From Ciona savignyi (Eukaryota; Chordata; Ascidiacea; Phlebobranchia; Cionidae): a DNA stretch of 64,000 bases. The DNA lies in the NCBI GenBank assembly GCA_000149265.1, contig CH001991.1, positions 825,150-889,149 of the forward strand, read 5' to 3'. The notes below the pieces were generated by a model. The model saw only the letters and a list, made by a program, of their open reading frames with translations. It ran no database searches and was not told the origin of the DNA. Below, piece after piece: positions 36,841 through 51,800 of this stretch. The stretch's first letter is position 1. Each line of letters begins with the position of its first letter. The position numbers were made by a program, and so were the translations under genes.

Positions 36841-38517
36841 ATTTTATATTCTTCTAAGAGTTCTGCTTTCAAATCAGGATTAATAAACATAGTTATGCTT
36901 TTGTCGGGATAATAGCCGTAACAAATATATCGTTTATTTTAAAGCAACTTAAAAACAACTTAAAAAATAAATTTTCTTAAATTATTTTGGTAACCTCGAA
37001 AGGAGATTTTTCTTATACCTTAATTTCGCATCTGGTTCACACGCAGGACAAGGTGCAGGCTCTATCAATTTATAGTCGAATTTCTCGCGTTAAGAAAAGA
37101 AGGCCGAAGTTTACACAAACCACAGAGCCCGTGGCGCCGGAACCAGGTTACAGAAAGAAGAGTACACGTATTTTCCCTTTTCTCCCGACGACAGTATCTC
37201 TTTCCACAATTTGGGGGGCGGTTTTGTATCAGCTGTTCATCGCGTATATTCGTTTCGTTGATTAATACGTATACCAACCAGCCCACAGGCTTCGTAAAAC
37301 GTAGTATCAGATTAATTGAAACGCTACTTGTTTTGTATCACCAATGTAAATAGGCCATGTCGCATATTTTGATTGACTGTCACTTAATTACACTTGCTGC
37401 AAAATCAATCACAACGAAAGCTTTGTTGTAGGCCCCACCCGCTGTAGGCAATAGATTTTAATTTAAGCAGGAGCAAATTATGCCCCGTATGTGTTTGATG
37501 GATAGAAAATTTAGAAAAGGCTCAATTTGTTTACAGAGAGTAACTTAAACCCTACTTATATTTAGCTCCGAAGTTTGTTAAGTAAATACCGATAATTGAC
37601 GGTATTTGGATAAAGAAAACCACTAATTAACGAGTGTTATATCAAATGAGCATCCGCCTATAGCTATTCATGCGCGTTATGTGATATTTTTATTCATAAA
37701 CAAGATGTTGTAAGGCCCACTGAAATATTCAAGTGCAGCAGATAAAAATTATGGTGACAAAATCGTCTTATTAAGTTATCAGCAATCGGCATGTTTCAAT
37801 AGTCTCGTTAGCTGCTAGAGAAGGTGCGCTGTGTTTGGTGTCTGAACAGCAATTCCCCGTTTACAGGTGACTTAGAGCGATTGCCTGGCCAAGTAGTTGG
37901 CTCGATCGGATCATATACAACTTACCATTCTAATTTTAAAGACTGGCCGAGTAAACACTAACGATTCAAAACCTGGCCCGGCAATAGATAGCCTACGTAA
38001 GATTGGAATTCCCCATCACCAAGTATTGCACATATAGCATTGCTGCTTGATTATGTGGAAAGTATAGTAAACTAATCTACTGTGGTAATTTATTTAGCCA
38101 TGTTAATCTGAACTGATCGTTTTGCTTTTTATACACGCATTGCAGTTACTGGCATTTTGCCAAAAAGATGTGTTAGTCATAAAATTATCAAAAAAACAGT
38201 ATGTCAAGTTAAGAAACCACCAACGACCAAAATTTATCCAAATTATGATCCTCCCCGCCCATGTAAATCCCTTATACGCAGGCTAAGCGTGCTGTCAGCA
38301 AGATCAAATAGGCTACATAGCGTCATGACAAACACGGGAACAAGAAATTTACTGTTCCGGCAGGAAAAGAAACTGCACTATTTCGTGACTAATACAGAAT
38401 CTTTTGTATGTGGTCAGTAAATGCCATGATCCTTTCAGCATAATGTTACTACAGATTTTCAAAAACTGATGACGCAGTGGTTTAATACCGACAAGCCTCC
38501 AAAATTATGAAAACGCT

Positions 38518-39090
38518 CTAGGATAGGTTAGGATAGGATATTCATGCTTATCCCCGTGAATCGGAAAACGTCAGATTATCTCGCGCCCACCGTCGGGTTA
38601 CCATAACTATTGTAGTATGTGGTGTGTAAGAATATGACGTTCCTTTAATTAAGTAGAACCCATCAATTCATTCGGTTCAGCCAATGTCCGCCAAGTGCCT
38701 TAGTCCGGCCGGTTGGTCCAACGGTTAAGTGCGTCGCCTTTCAATCGAAAGGTTGCAGGTGCGAAACTGGTCGCTAGCTAGTTGGTTTAGTCCTTGGTCA
38801 AGGCACTTTACGGACATTGCCTGAACCCAGCGGATTAATGGGTTCTACCAAATTGAAGGAATGTGTCCATCATCTACAACACACTGCAACAGCTCCGGTA
38901 ACCCGACGGTGGGCGGCGAGGTGGATGACGATTGTCCGTGTGTTAACCCCCTTGGTTTTCCCATCCACGGGGATAAACATGAATATCTTATCTTATCTCT
39001 TTATCTTATCCAAGGACATAACCGACTAGTTAGTGACCAGTTTTAAATCTGTAACCTTTCGGCCGAAAGGCGAGAAACTAACTTCTATTT
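38518..39090 (-). repeat. Older SINE (-) split by a younger SINE insertion
   Basis: The left part, 38518-38701, runs from the tail ('taggataggatattcatg') to 'gccaagtgcctta'. The right part, about 39008-39090, resumes with 'tccaaggacataaccgacta' and ends in the head ('ggccgaaaggcg'). Together they make one minus-strand copy interrupted by the plus-strand copy. Confidence 0.85.
38702..39007 (+). repeat. Full-length tRNA-like SINE (+), nested insertion
   Basis: Head 'gtccggccggttggtccaac', anticodon-arm-like 'cctttcaatcgaaagg', B-box-like 'ggttgcaggtgcgaaac', body 'gctagctagttggttt', and tail 'gataaacatgaatatctta' plus repeats. It sits inside an opposite-facing older copy. Closest to the family consensus inferred from this window. 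Confidence 0.93.
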
Positions 39091-39769
39091 GTGTTTTAAA
39101 TATTTCAATGAGTTAACTTTGGGATTTACAATTAAAAAATAGTAATACATACTTTTATTATATATGAAGGCTATAAAATAATGTTTGTAGCTAATTTTAA
39201 CCATCTAACTTTCTTATTTAGTGAAATCATTTCCGTCTTTATTTTAGCCAATCCATGATGCAGAGTGGAAAGATTAACTGTGTGCGACAAATTTAATCCG
39301 AGAAAAGTCATCTTGTATTTTTGGCGTGAACTCCTTACTATTACGACTGTTCAAGGAATTAAAAATCTTTTGTCCCCAATTTAAAAAAATGGAAATGAGC
39401 GAAACGCATGAGTGACCTCTATATTAACTAGTGTAATCTCATTTTACTTTCATTCTTAAGAGTTAGGGATAGAAAGGACACGCGTTATTTACGTTTTAAC
39501 CAGTTTCTATTTAGTTCGTACAAAAATGCATTAATAAGCTGGTAAATATATATCTTTATTTAGTCAATATGATTTGCTTGTTAAAAAACTAACTTAAATT
39601 TTATAAATGAAAATATCAATACTGTGGCGCAACACGGAACACGTGTGGCCTTCAGTACAGACTTTCCTAAATAGACACAGACGTGAAACTAAAAGTTAAC
39701 AATCTCAAACCAGTTGTTTTTTAAACTTCCCTTTGGGTTAACATAAGAGACATTAAGTGGCAAATTGTT

Positions 39770-39845
39770 ATCTTTTTAATACAGACTGGACTACTATAGA
39801 ACTAGCTAAAAGTGTGCATACGGGTTTGTATTAAAATTATGAAAC
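39770..39845 (+). promoter_or_regulatory. Splice acceptor upstream of the SBNO1 start codon
   Basis: 'ttatctttttaatacag' ends at 39784, followed by a 61-base AUG-free leader to ATG 39846. This is either a cis-spliced 5' UTR exon or a spliced-leader trans-splice site, both of which are usual in Ciona. Confidence 0.5.
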
Positions 39846-42800
39846 ATGGTCGAGCCCAAAAAAGACCAAACTCAAGATTTATTATCAGCTGCCCTCAGCC
39901 AAAGTGGATTAATGAACTTCGAATTACCAGTGACAGCAGCACCTGATAAAGAAGTGCGAAACATCACAGATCAAGTAAAATCGTGTGATCTTATTTCATC
40001 ACTAAAAACTGATGTGGTAAATGTGGAAGATCTTTCTTGAACCTTGGCATCTTTAAACTTAATTTAAACATTTTTTCTAAAGAAATAGGCTGTTAAGGCC
40101 CATGTGTTTTGTTAGTTTCTGCAAAGTCAATGGGTTCCGTCTGATTTTAATAAGAAATAGTGGTAGCCTATCAAAGATCAAAAGCATACGGAGTTTGTTA
40201 ACATCTTGTGGGTACGACCAGTTAAAGAACAAAACATTTTATCAATAAAAGCGCATATTGTACTGGTTAATTCTAGCGTATTTCAGTGCTATACTAATCA
40301 TACTCATGAGGGATAAGGTTGGAGGTCATGTATGTTCAAAGAAATGCTGGTTTGATCTTAATCTTGACCTTGTTTGTAAAGTGATGGTTGCCTTGCTCCA
40401 TTGGTTTCAACTATATCAGATTTGGCAAACTGACTGAATGCATGTGTTAACCATAGAATGACCTTTGTCATTTTGTATCAAATTAGTAGCCTGTTCTGGT
40501 TAGAACTTAAGTACCTTCATTTTAACACTTAACTATTCCCATTTATAATTCATTTCAATGATATCTTAGAAAAAACCTGTCACAAGACACGTTTCACCAC
40601 AACCCATGAAAATAATCGGGACTTCATCATTGCCCCTCATTTCCTCCACATCTGCCACGGTGGTCAGTCTTCCAAGTCCAACGGTTGTGAAAAAGTTTTC
40701 TAATGCACCCGGGGGAAATACTATAACCAAGTTTACTGGAACAAAGATTATTAAAATACCAGCTTTAAAAGCAGGTAAATGTTTATTTTTTCATAATCAG
40801 TAACAGGTGTGACCTCGAGTATTGAATCCGCAAGCTTTTTACATGCGAAGGTTGTATATATATTCTGACGGCAGCAGAAAATGCTGGACTACGGATGGGA
40901 TTTGAACCCATGACTTCAGGCTATGTGCATAAAACGATTTCCCAGATTTTCGCAGTAGCTCTACTGTGACCAAAAGCTGGGAATGTGAAAGCGGGAAGTC
41001 ATCTCACCCAACTATCAATGCCACCACCCACCTATATTATTCAAGTGTTACAATCAAAATACTGGAATATTTTTATAAGGGCCACCTTACCATACCTTGT
41101 AAACATCTTGCATATCCAGTAGTTGGGGTTACACCCATTGGTGATTATTATATATAATTGTATGATATGTTTCGAAATTTTTTTTTATCATAGGTTTTTG
41201 TTGCAAACAATTAAGACAGCTTAGACAGGTATTTATTTGGTCCAGCAGTACATATTATGACCAATTACTTTTTTTTGTAGGATCAATTATCAAAATCAAT
41301 AAATTCGGCAAAGCAGACATTATTCAACAAGTAAAGAATCAACAAAATGGCAATAACTCGGTAAACGAGACAATCAAATTGGATTCAAATTCCACGCAAA
41401 CCACGGCCACAACAAGGACTTCCCATTTAATGGGCCAAATTACTCCAAATTCACGACCAGTTACACCTATTACAAAATCTGTGTATTTACCTGCAAAGAA
41501 CGCCACGAACTCTAGTATATCAAGAACTAAATCTGCCACACCACCCATCCCTACTGTACTGAATCTACAAAAATCAACCACTGTACGGTCATCTGTTCCG
41601 CCCAGCACAATCCGTCTTAGTCGCTCTGCAAGTTTCAATGTTCCCGTTCAGCAGCATCGGAAGGTACCAACCCACGTTCCCAACATCTCTTTGCAACGAC
41701 CGGAAAAAAGTCAAAGCAGCTGTAACTTAGGGAGTTTATTTGTGGAGACTGTTGAAAAGTCAGCGGATTTCAGTTCACCCGGTTCTCCATTTTCTTTGGT
41801 TCTACCAGAAGGCAACGCGCAAACTACATCTCAATCATTGTCTCAGTTTTTCACCACTAGTATCACATCGTCTGATTTAAACCGTGTCCATTACGCAGTA
41901 AGTGGTTGGTTTTATTGCAGCATACATGTAGTATCTTGAATAATATTTAGCCCTGTAATAACTACCAGATGCAAATTAATTCGGATAAATATTTAAAATA
42001 GCCATTGCTGGAAAAATCTATACAAGTATGGATACATTAGTGCAACTAATCAGGACAATAAATAATTTACTATTTAAAAAAAACTAGTGTTTAGAGAAGC
42101 GTACTTATACACTCAATCTGTACTCATTTGTTTAATGGTATTCGTTCTTTTTTAGTCTCCATCTTTTCGAAGAAACATTCCTCAAAATCACACCAACCCC
42201 AATATACTTATTTCCAACCCTGCCCTTGAGACCAATCTTCCTTCAATGCGATTTTACAACAAAGGGTTGGCACTGCGTACATTATCCATGCCTATGGTAA
42301 GTTCGTGGATGAAAAACTATCAATTATATAAAATTTATATTACACGTATGTCGTATACTGTCTTCTTGTTTATCCCTCTGGAAGTCATTACAGCACAATT
42401 GTGTAGCACAGCACAGCCAGGTTAAGTAAGGGGCTCAACCATAAAGATCAATCAAAGCATTCTTATTTGAATGTAATTTGTAAAAGAAATGTGATTTAAC
42501 CTACCTGTGATTTAAAATATACCAAAACGCTTGAAATGTTTTGTTTCACTTTTATGGTATGCAGTATGCACTGCACACCATACACGGAGTCGGTAGACCT
42601 ATAGTTTCACTTTTTGTTTTGACCAACTTTGTTTTCAACAAGATGAAGCCAGGTGAGGATTTGGCAGCAGAGGAAGAAAGAGAAGAAGAAGCGGAGATGC
42701 ATCACTCCCACACATACGCACTTTATATGCCAAGCAAATGTAAGTCGTACTGGTATATGGTACACAAATGACATTAAATGCTCATAAAAAATTGTTAGTT

Positions 42801-45800
42801 TTAGTTCAGTAGAATAGAAGCGAATGATTCGTCAGTCAAAATAAGGACAAAATAGAAATGGTTTTAAAATATACACATAATAAAAATAATATGTACTCTT
42901 TATGTTACAAACAATAGCAATGCAATATTACTCCAATCTAAAAACTAGCCCTACCTGTAAACTTTTCGATGTTATATATGTCTGACCGATTAGTCTGGTG
43001 GATTAGTACGTTGCCTTTCATCTGAAGGGTTTCAGATTCGAAACTGGTCACCAGCTTGTCGGTTGTGTACTTGGCCAAGTCACTTTTATAACGGACATTA
43101 CCCAGCGGATTAATGGGTTTTATTAAATTGAAGGAATGTCTTAATCACACAATACACACTGTAATAGCTCTGGTAACCCGACATTGAGTACGAAGTAGTC
43201 TGACGATTGCTTGTGTGTTAACCCCCCTGGATTTCCCATTCACCATATCATATCATGTAGTATAATTGTAAAATAACATTTTTATAAGCATAACTCTTGA
43301 CTAAAAGTTTTTATTATGATGTGCTGTTAAAGTAATTAGAACCTTTTTTGCAGTAAATATCGGTAATCCTCACCCTGACAGCGTTGTAGAAACAAGTTCG
43401 CTCTCTAGTATAATGCCTCCTGATATAAGATATCAACTTCATTTACCTCAATACACCATCGACCATGGTCTGCTCTCAGCACTGCAATTAGAGTCGATTG
43501 TATACGCTTGTCAAAAGCACGAAGTATTTTTACCATCTGGTGAACGCGCTGGTTACTTTATAGGTAAGAATTTTGTGAATTATGTGCCTGTTTAAAGTAT
43601 TGTTTAAACCATTTAAGATAGAATAAAATACTTGGTTTGTCCCAGTGATAGAAAACGCAAGGGGTGGTGGGAGGGTTGGGTTCCATTTACTGGTTATTCT
43701 TTAGAATATACTGTTTCAACATTGTCGTGTTAATTTTTGCAGTTTGTTGTACTTGCTAAATCTATTTATTTAAATTTTTGTTCAACTAATTTTACTTGAT
43801 TTTAGCAAAAAACATTTATTAACATGTCCAAGAATAGAGGCAGCTAGTGAGTAGCTTCTGGTTAAACTGTCTTTTGGCCTTAGTCAGACATCCTTTGCAC
43901 CTAGTCACCTGGAGTGGATTAATGTGTTAAATTAAAACTAAAAGAACGCCATCATACAACACACGGCAATAGCTCCAGTAACCCGACTGTGGGGATGGGA
44001 TAATCGTCATTTACTACGATAACATTCCTAAGTTGGCATATTCACAGGAATAATTTCTATCCTGTTTTCATATACATGGAATGGCATGTACTTTATTTAA
44101 CATTTGTACTCTTTTTCCCTAACTGATAATTAAATCCTATAGTAAACATTTATAATGTTACTTAAAAAAAATCTTTTACACCTATGCTTGCCAAACAATT
44201 GAGACTTAAATATGTACAGGTGATGGACCAGGGGTGGGGAAGGGAAGAACAGTGGCAGGTGTCATACATGAGAATTATTTATTAGGCCGAAAACGTGCAC
44301 TGTGGTAAGAGGGAAAACGTTTTGTTTCTGTCCAGGTCTTTTTGCTGTTTTTTTCTGTTTTGAATTTCAATGACTAAAATGCTTTGATTATTAAATAAAT
44401 TTTAAATAATTCTTTATATTAAAAACTTTATTAACAATTTCTTTTGCTTTGTACGCATCAACACTGTATAGTGTATATACATTCCAGTATTCATGTTTGT
44501 TAATATATTTTGTTAAGTTTTAAGCATAGTCTATATATATATAATCCTTTAATCTATTGTGTATTTCAGGTTTAGCGTTTCAAATGATTTAAAATACGAT
44601 GCAGAACGTGATTTACGAGATATTGGCGCAAAAAATATCAAAGTTTATTCACTTAATAAGGTAAGATTAATATGTTTAAGTAACTGTATAGACAGAAACT
44701 AATTTGGCAGTTATGCATATTTAGCTTATTAGATTTTAATATACAATTCCATTTACCAAGCTTTCCCATGGGAAAAGTTAATTGATGTGTTTATTTATAT
44801 GATTGGTTGAATAATGGTTTCAACTTTAAATAAAGTATGGTTAGCATTAAGAAATATTTACTTAATTAGGATTGGTGATATTTGCCTTTTTCAGTTTAAG
44901 TATGGTAAGATCACGGCAAAGAACAATGGTGCTGCTAAGAAAGGTGTCATATTCGGGACCTACTCTTCCCTCATCGGAGAAAGTCACCAGCAGGGAAAAT
45001 ATGGGACAAGATTAAAACAAATTCTAAACTGGGTGGGAGAGGACTTCGATGGAGTGGTATGTTTCATTCAAGAGTTGCAGTGTCCAGTCTGCTGTTGAAT
45101 TTGCTTAGAAAAATGAGTGGATAAAAATTGCAATAAATAATACTTTTTTAAAAACAAAAAACATAGTATTTTTTATCACAAATTTTTCGAGACTCCAAAT
45201 TGTTTTCTTTGGCCTAAACTTTATACACCCAAACATGCATTTGTTTGTTTATTTTGTTGCTTTTGATGGAACCAAGATGCACAACTTATTTAAACCAAAT
45301 ACGGTTGCATAAAATGTTAATATCTATCTTGTAATGTCGTAGATCATTTTCGACGAATGCCACAAAGCGAAAAATCTAGTTCCTTCAGGGACAGGCAAAT
45401 CAACAAAGACGGGATACACTGTGCTGCAACTACAGACTCATTTGCCAAAAGCGAGGTGACATTTTTATTCTTGATATTGTTAAAATGCTTTAAAGATGGT
45501 GATGATTTATTCACTGCCGAAAAGTTTTATCGAAATCTGGAAAAATATAAAATAAAGTTTTAATCCTGCAATTTGTGTCAAGCATTTGTTTATGGAGGCA
45601 TTCAAAGCCATTATATTGCTTGTTCTAGTGTTCTAATTGTAAAGGTATGATGGTATTGTTACACATTATTTTAAATTAAACTATTAAAGAATAATTTATG
45701 GATTGTATTTTACACTCCCCCCTTCTGTGTACTATTTAAACATAATCCTTACATTGCTGTTCCCCAATATGCACTTTCACCATCTTGTAACTTATAAAAT

Positions 45801-48800
45801 TTACTCCTAGGGTTGTGTATGCGAGTGCTACAGGAGCTTCTGAACCACGAAACATGGCTTACATGTCGAGGCTTGGTTTATGGGGGAGTGGAACACCTTT
45901 CCCGGAGTTTTCCCATTTCATACAAGTTGGTGTTTTAGCATTATTTTCATGCAGATTTATCTTATTTAATTTTAATATATATGATTCCAATAACCAGGAA
46001 AATTTATATGTCACTTCATTTTTATTGGTGTTTCAGCATTATTTTTGTTTCTGGTGTTATTTAGTTGAACAATTTGTGCGTATCAATATCATCTATAAAT
46101 TCTTGGGTAAAATAAATTGAATAAATTTTCTCAATCTGAAATATCAGACATTGGTGTGAACTTAAAGAAAGTTTTTAAATAAAAACCTGGATGTTCTGCT
46201 CTTGCAATCTTTTTTAACTAAAACGATGGTTCTGATTATTTTAACCCCCATTTTCAGGCTGTGGAGAGGCGTGGTGTGGGAGCGATGGAGTTGGTTGCAA
46301 TGGATATGAAGTTACGGGGTAGTTACATCGCACGTCAACTCAGCTTCTACGGCGTTTCTTTTCGGATCGCCGAGGTTCCGCTCAACAATTCCTTCATCGC
46401 CATGTACAACAAAGCTGTGAAATTGGTCAGTTCAATGCCAAATGTGTTAATGTTAATTGAAATTTTTGTTAATCTTACTGAAAATCATTCTTCTACGTAT
46501 CTGGATGATTAGCTTAAGTCAGCTTAATCGTGATATGAAAGGTTGTGGATTTAAAAACCTCCCGCTAAGTAGTAAGTTATGTCATTGAGCAAGGCAGTTT
46601 GGACATGGCTGAACCCAGGGGATTAATGGGTAAATTTTCTCAATCATGCACAACACACTAAATTTGCTATTGTAATTCTATGGGGTAATTTTACGATTGC
46701 GGTGTAATAATTCCTCTGAGTTTTCCATCAATGGGTGTAAAACATGAATATTCATTTCCTGTTTATGCAGATTTCTCTTCCCATGAGTTATATTGAAACA
46801 TAGCGATCAATAGGTTTTTTGATATCATATTACATATTTGGCTTAAACCTTTTGAATGAAAATTATGTTTGAACCATCTAGAACATTGTGCCCCAACTTG
46901 GAGTTGTTGGGAAAAATGCATATAATTTTAACTTAGTTAGAGATGCTTCAATGTTTATTTGGATGTGAGCTGTGTTTTATTTTGCAATTTCTTAAAATTT
47001 GGCTTCTGTACCATTGTGCTAATGGGCAAAGCCACGGTATAAGTGTTTAGGGAACTTGTTAGGTTTGTCGGTGCAATTGGGCATAAATTCGACTAATGGC
47101 TTTCTTTTTATTGATTTCATTAAATGAGTTCTTGTTGTTATTTTTTATGTATTTTTTAGGAAACAAAAAATGAAATTCTGTCAATGGGTGTATTGTCATG
47201 TGTGTCAGCAATTTCCCTGTTTCCAATAAAGCCATGTACAAAGTTTAAAAATAAAAAAAATCATCTTTACTAATCTTGCCTTATATTTCAGTGGATGCTG
47301 GCTCGAGCTGCCTTCCAAGCAGCCGCCAGCATGATTGAAGCTGAATATCACATGAAGAAGTCTATGTGGGCGCAATTTTGGTCTGCCCATCAACGATTCT
47401 TCAAATATTTATGCCTCTCCGCTAAGGTAACATACTTAACTAAATCTGGACGAAAATTCATATTTAACATTCTTATTTATCTGTTTAAATTGTAACAGGT
47501 TATCATAAATGTTGATTTTTTAGTTTTAAATACAATCAGTCTACTTTTCTTGACCATTTGTAGCAACAAAGTTTAAAACAAACAGTGGTGAAATTATATC
47601 TCTTATAAACAAGGAAGTAACAGTAACAGTTACTTCCGTCATTTCACAACAGCCATACTTACACACACAATACACAGAAATTAATTACCTCGAACTTACC
47701 ATCAACTGTTGAACTAAGAACTTTTCTATCTAAAGGTCGACTACACTGTGGAACTGGTGAGAGAAGCAGTTAAACACGGAAAATGTGTGGTGATTGGTCT
47801 CCAATCCACTGGCGAATCGCGGACATTGGACGAGCTGGAAAAATGTAATGGAGAGCTGGATGACTTTGTTTCGACTGCAAAGTAAAAATGTTTTTATTTT
47901 TAAATTTTTTTTATACCAAATAAAATCATGATTGTACTAACTTGAATAAATTATATCAACTTGCTTAAATGTTTTTTATTTCATTTCATGGATACTTTTA
48001 CAAGAAAATCTAAACTAAATTTTTATTGATTTTTACAAATAACCTGAAGTACAGTGAGTAACTGGATAGTCTGCGTTTAGTCTAAAGTAAAAATACAAAT
48101 ATAATGATTAAGTCCTTAGTCCACAATGGATCTACCTCATTAAACAGTGATTTACTACAATTATTTCACAGCTATTTTTTCTAAATATATTTTTTTTCAA
48201 AAATGTATATTATATAATTTTGTTTGTACCTTGTTTGCAGGGCAGTGTTCGAAACTCTCATTGAAAACCATTTTCCCGCTCCGGATCGCAAGCGGGTGAC
48301 TGCTCTTCTTGGTCAAGACTTCTACAAGAAAGAAGAGGGCACTGCTGAAAAGAAAGTGCTGAAACGGAAACGAATAAATGGATTTGTAAGTTATTAAAGC
48401 TAAAATATATGCATCATAATATTAATTAATTTGTTTATGAAAATAAAGACTCCTCTAAGATAAAAGATTTCATTAATTATGTAAACATAACAACTAATTA
48501 TAAGATGTTGGTTTAATGTGGTAATGTGATAGTACAATGGTATCATGGTATCAAAATAAGAGACTGATTTTATTGACAACAGTACTAATATTATTTGCAT
48601 TACTTGATCAGTGGCAGTTTTACCTAATGAAATGATTGTTAATGTGGCAATTTTTGGATCGAAATCAGGATATTGTTTGTAGCTCTACACCACAAAGTTT
48701 TGCTCATGTACTAAGTGAAGCTGAATAAGAATTAAACAATGTCTCCGTTATATATAGCGTATTGCAGTAGCTTCTGTGACTGTGGGCTATCTGTATTCTA

Positions 48801-51800
48801 ATGATTGCCCATGTTTCAATTTTCAACGACATCTGTTTTTACTCACCAAGAAAATAAGCATGAGTAACCTAAATATGCATGAGTTTATTCTTGGTAGATA
48901 ACATTAATACTGTAGAAATAGGTACAAGTATATTCTTCGTAGATATCATTATTACAATATTGACGTATACCCATGCTCTAGTCGAGCTCTGCAGCGAAGA
49001 GGCAGCATTTATCAAACTCCTCCAGTGAAGCATCCTCTAGTGAGTCCGAAGATGATCTTCCATCTCTCAGCGATGATTCCTCCCACTACTCAAGTGATGA
49101 GGACATCCACAAGATCTTCGGAGAACCATCAGACAGTGAAGGTGAACGGATGACTTTTTCGTTTTCCATCCCTAGACGTTTACTTATTTTTTACTTTGTT
49201 TCAATCATTCAATGTGGATAAATACAATCAAAGTTATTAATTTTTCAATCTAAGTATATTTTTAAAACAAGCAATAAACACAAGTGTAAAACTTAGCAAA
49301 AAAATATATTTATATTTGGAAGTTATTTTTATATTGGGAAGTATAAGAACCTATTTCGAAGTTTTGATTCTTAAGTTTCCCTGTATATAACCCATCTTCA
49401 ACTTAAATGAGTTTGAAATGTTCCAAAAAATGTGGTTTTGCATCTAGACCCTTTTCGTGCCAATGATTTAAAACAAATCTAACGTTTTACCATTCAGATT
49501 GGGACAAGGCTGAAAGGAAACGCAACAAAAACGAAACAAAGTCAAAAAATAAGTCGAACCCGAGCAACGGACATGAGGAAGTGGAAAAGAAACCGACCAC
49601 AAACCATGTAGTCACTAAAGAAACAAAGGAAAATGCATCGGACATTTTGAAATCACTCGACTGTGTGTCAGGTTGGTGAAGTATTATTATGTAGCTTTTT
49701 TAAAACAAAGTTTAAATTAATTTTTTTTGTACAAATTTAGGTACACTCATATCATCATTACCCGGCATGGGTCCAATAGAACAAGCCCAAGCGCTGAAAA
49801 CCGAGTTGTTGGAAAGATTGCAAACCCTCGGGAGTTGTCTGCCGAACAACATGCTGGATGAGTTGATTGATTCACTTGGTGGACCTGAGAATGTGGCCGA
49901 GGTCGGTTGCACGGAAATATTGAACTGTTATATGGATATTTGGATCTACACACAATATGCTTTTAAATAAATATATTGTTAATTATTCGTTTAGCTTGAT
50001 GATAAAGTCGAAAATAAGGATTAGGTCGTAAAATGTACATTTAGGCTGAAAAGTCGTTGATATTTATATACTGCTTATGGCAACACTTGCAACTGGAATG
50101 TTCTTGCTGACTGTCAATATTTTAGGGAAACTGGTCTACCTCCTTAAATGAACGGCTCTAACTTCTTAAATGAACGGCTGTACCCTTTTAAATGCTCCTC
50201 ATTGCCGTAGCGTTGACAGCTGCTGATGTTTGCAGATGACGGGGCGCAAAGGACGGGTGGTGGCAACCGATGAGGGCAACGTGGAATATCAAACCCGAGC
50301 TGAAATTGATGTGCCGGTTGAACTTCTGAATATGACTGAAAAACAGGTTAGCCGAAATAAAGTGATCTATTGAGCTTCTTACAAATAATATTCTGGCTTC
50401 TTTTGAATGATTTTTATTAATTGAAAACATAACTGATAAACTGGTGGTCAAAACTAGTCTTTCTTACCTTTTGGCCATTTTTTCCTTTAACCATATTATG
50501 AAATTGTGGTTACAGGATGGTATTTGATACTGTTTGTTGAACTTCTAAACATGACTTGTGTTTAATTTTTAATGTTCGCACGCATATTGTTTAAATTTAT
50601 TGATGCTACTTAAATCATCCTTAATTGAAGGCAAGGTACAGAGCAGTAACATTCCATCACGTTAAAGTTTGGATATTCTCGTCTTAATGTTTGACGACAT
50701 AATGAAAATGATTTTTAAATAGAATTTCTGGCCACAACCCAGCGGTGGTATTTTCACCCCCACCACCTCAAACAATGGTCACAATGTTAATTCCTCTTCT
50801 ATCCTCACCTCATCCTCTCCTCACCTCCTCTTTCTCCTCACCTCCTCCTCCTCCTCCAGAGGTTCATGGATGGTGAGAAGAACATCGCCATCATCAGCGA
50901 AGCAGCAAGCTCCGGGATCTCCCTCCAAGCCGACAAACGAGCTCGTAACCAACGGCGACGACTTCACATCACGCTGGAACTCCCATGGAGCGCCGATCGT
51001 GCCATCCAACAATTCGGTGCGTTTTGATGTTTTGATTTTCTTTCGTTTTAGTTGTTGCAAATTCAGTCGCATAGTTATCCATGTTTTTTAAAGAAGTATT
51101 AACTTAATGCCACTATTGCATAACAAAACTCTACCAGTATTACTAGTACCAAAATGTGTTGTAGCAATACACTAAAATGCAAGGTATTACAAAAATGTTT
51201 ATTTGAAATGTTTTGTACTAAACCGTACCATTGTATTTTTTAACTGGAAATGCATTCTATTTTTTTTACCTTACAATTTTCCATAAGACAGTCCTATATG
51301 TAGTCATTCTTCTGAATACCAGTTTCACAAATTATATGATGTAAATTAGAATTGCAAATCCAGCAGATTCGACTTGTTACTTTACAAATCACAGATGTTT
51401 CAACAATACATATAACGAAAGTTATCGGAATCACAATATTCTGAACTTTTCTTGAGCCCAACGTTTATGAGATTAACTTATTAAAGAGTTTTAAGATAAC
51501 AGGTTGTTGAAATTAGGGAGAAGCTTTTGGACCAATTATTATAAAACTCTGTCACATGAGGATATTTTAGCCAATAACAACCGTTTTACTTGCAGGACGA
51601 ACACACAGGTCGAATCAGGTAAATGCTCCAGAATACGTCTTTGTTATAACAGAGCTCGCCGGAGAGCATAGGTTCGCGTCAGTGGTGGCAAAACGACTGG
51701 AAAGTCTGGTGAGTTCACTTACACATTGTATTATAATTTTTGTGAATGTCGGTCAATTAGTAGTAGCCAAATGTGCTTTTTACTGAATTAATTATAACCA

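Larger units (their letters stand above)
36841..39784. other. Divergent intergenic region, IGFBP-like gene to SBNO1
   Basis: Contains the promoter regions of both divergently oriented genes, a nested SINE pair (38518-39090) and two open frames on the plus strand (37046-37143 and 38149-38420) that could be exons of an unidentified small gene (see findings). Elsewhere nothing is recognised. Confidence 0.5.

Noticed and set aside
38702-38770. Functional tRNA gene
   Set aside because: A- and B-box-like sequences are present but stems pair poorly, and many diverged copies with the same non-tRNA 3' body show it is a SINE head.
49447-49480. Possible extra SBNO1 exon reading DPFRAND after a 'catctag' acceptor
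   Set aside because: It resembles the human linker by chance but hits a stop without a donor. Exon 49498-49671 fits phase and continues the protein.
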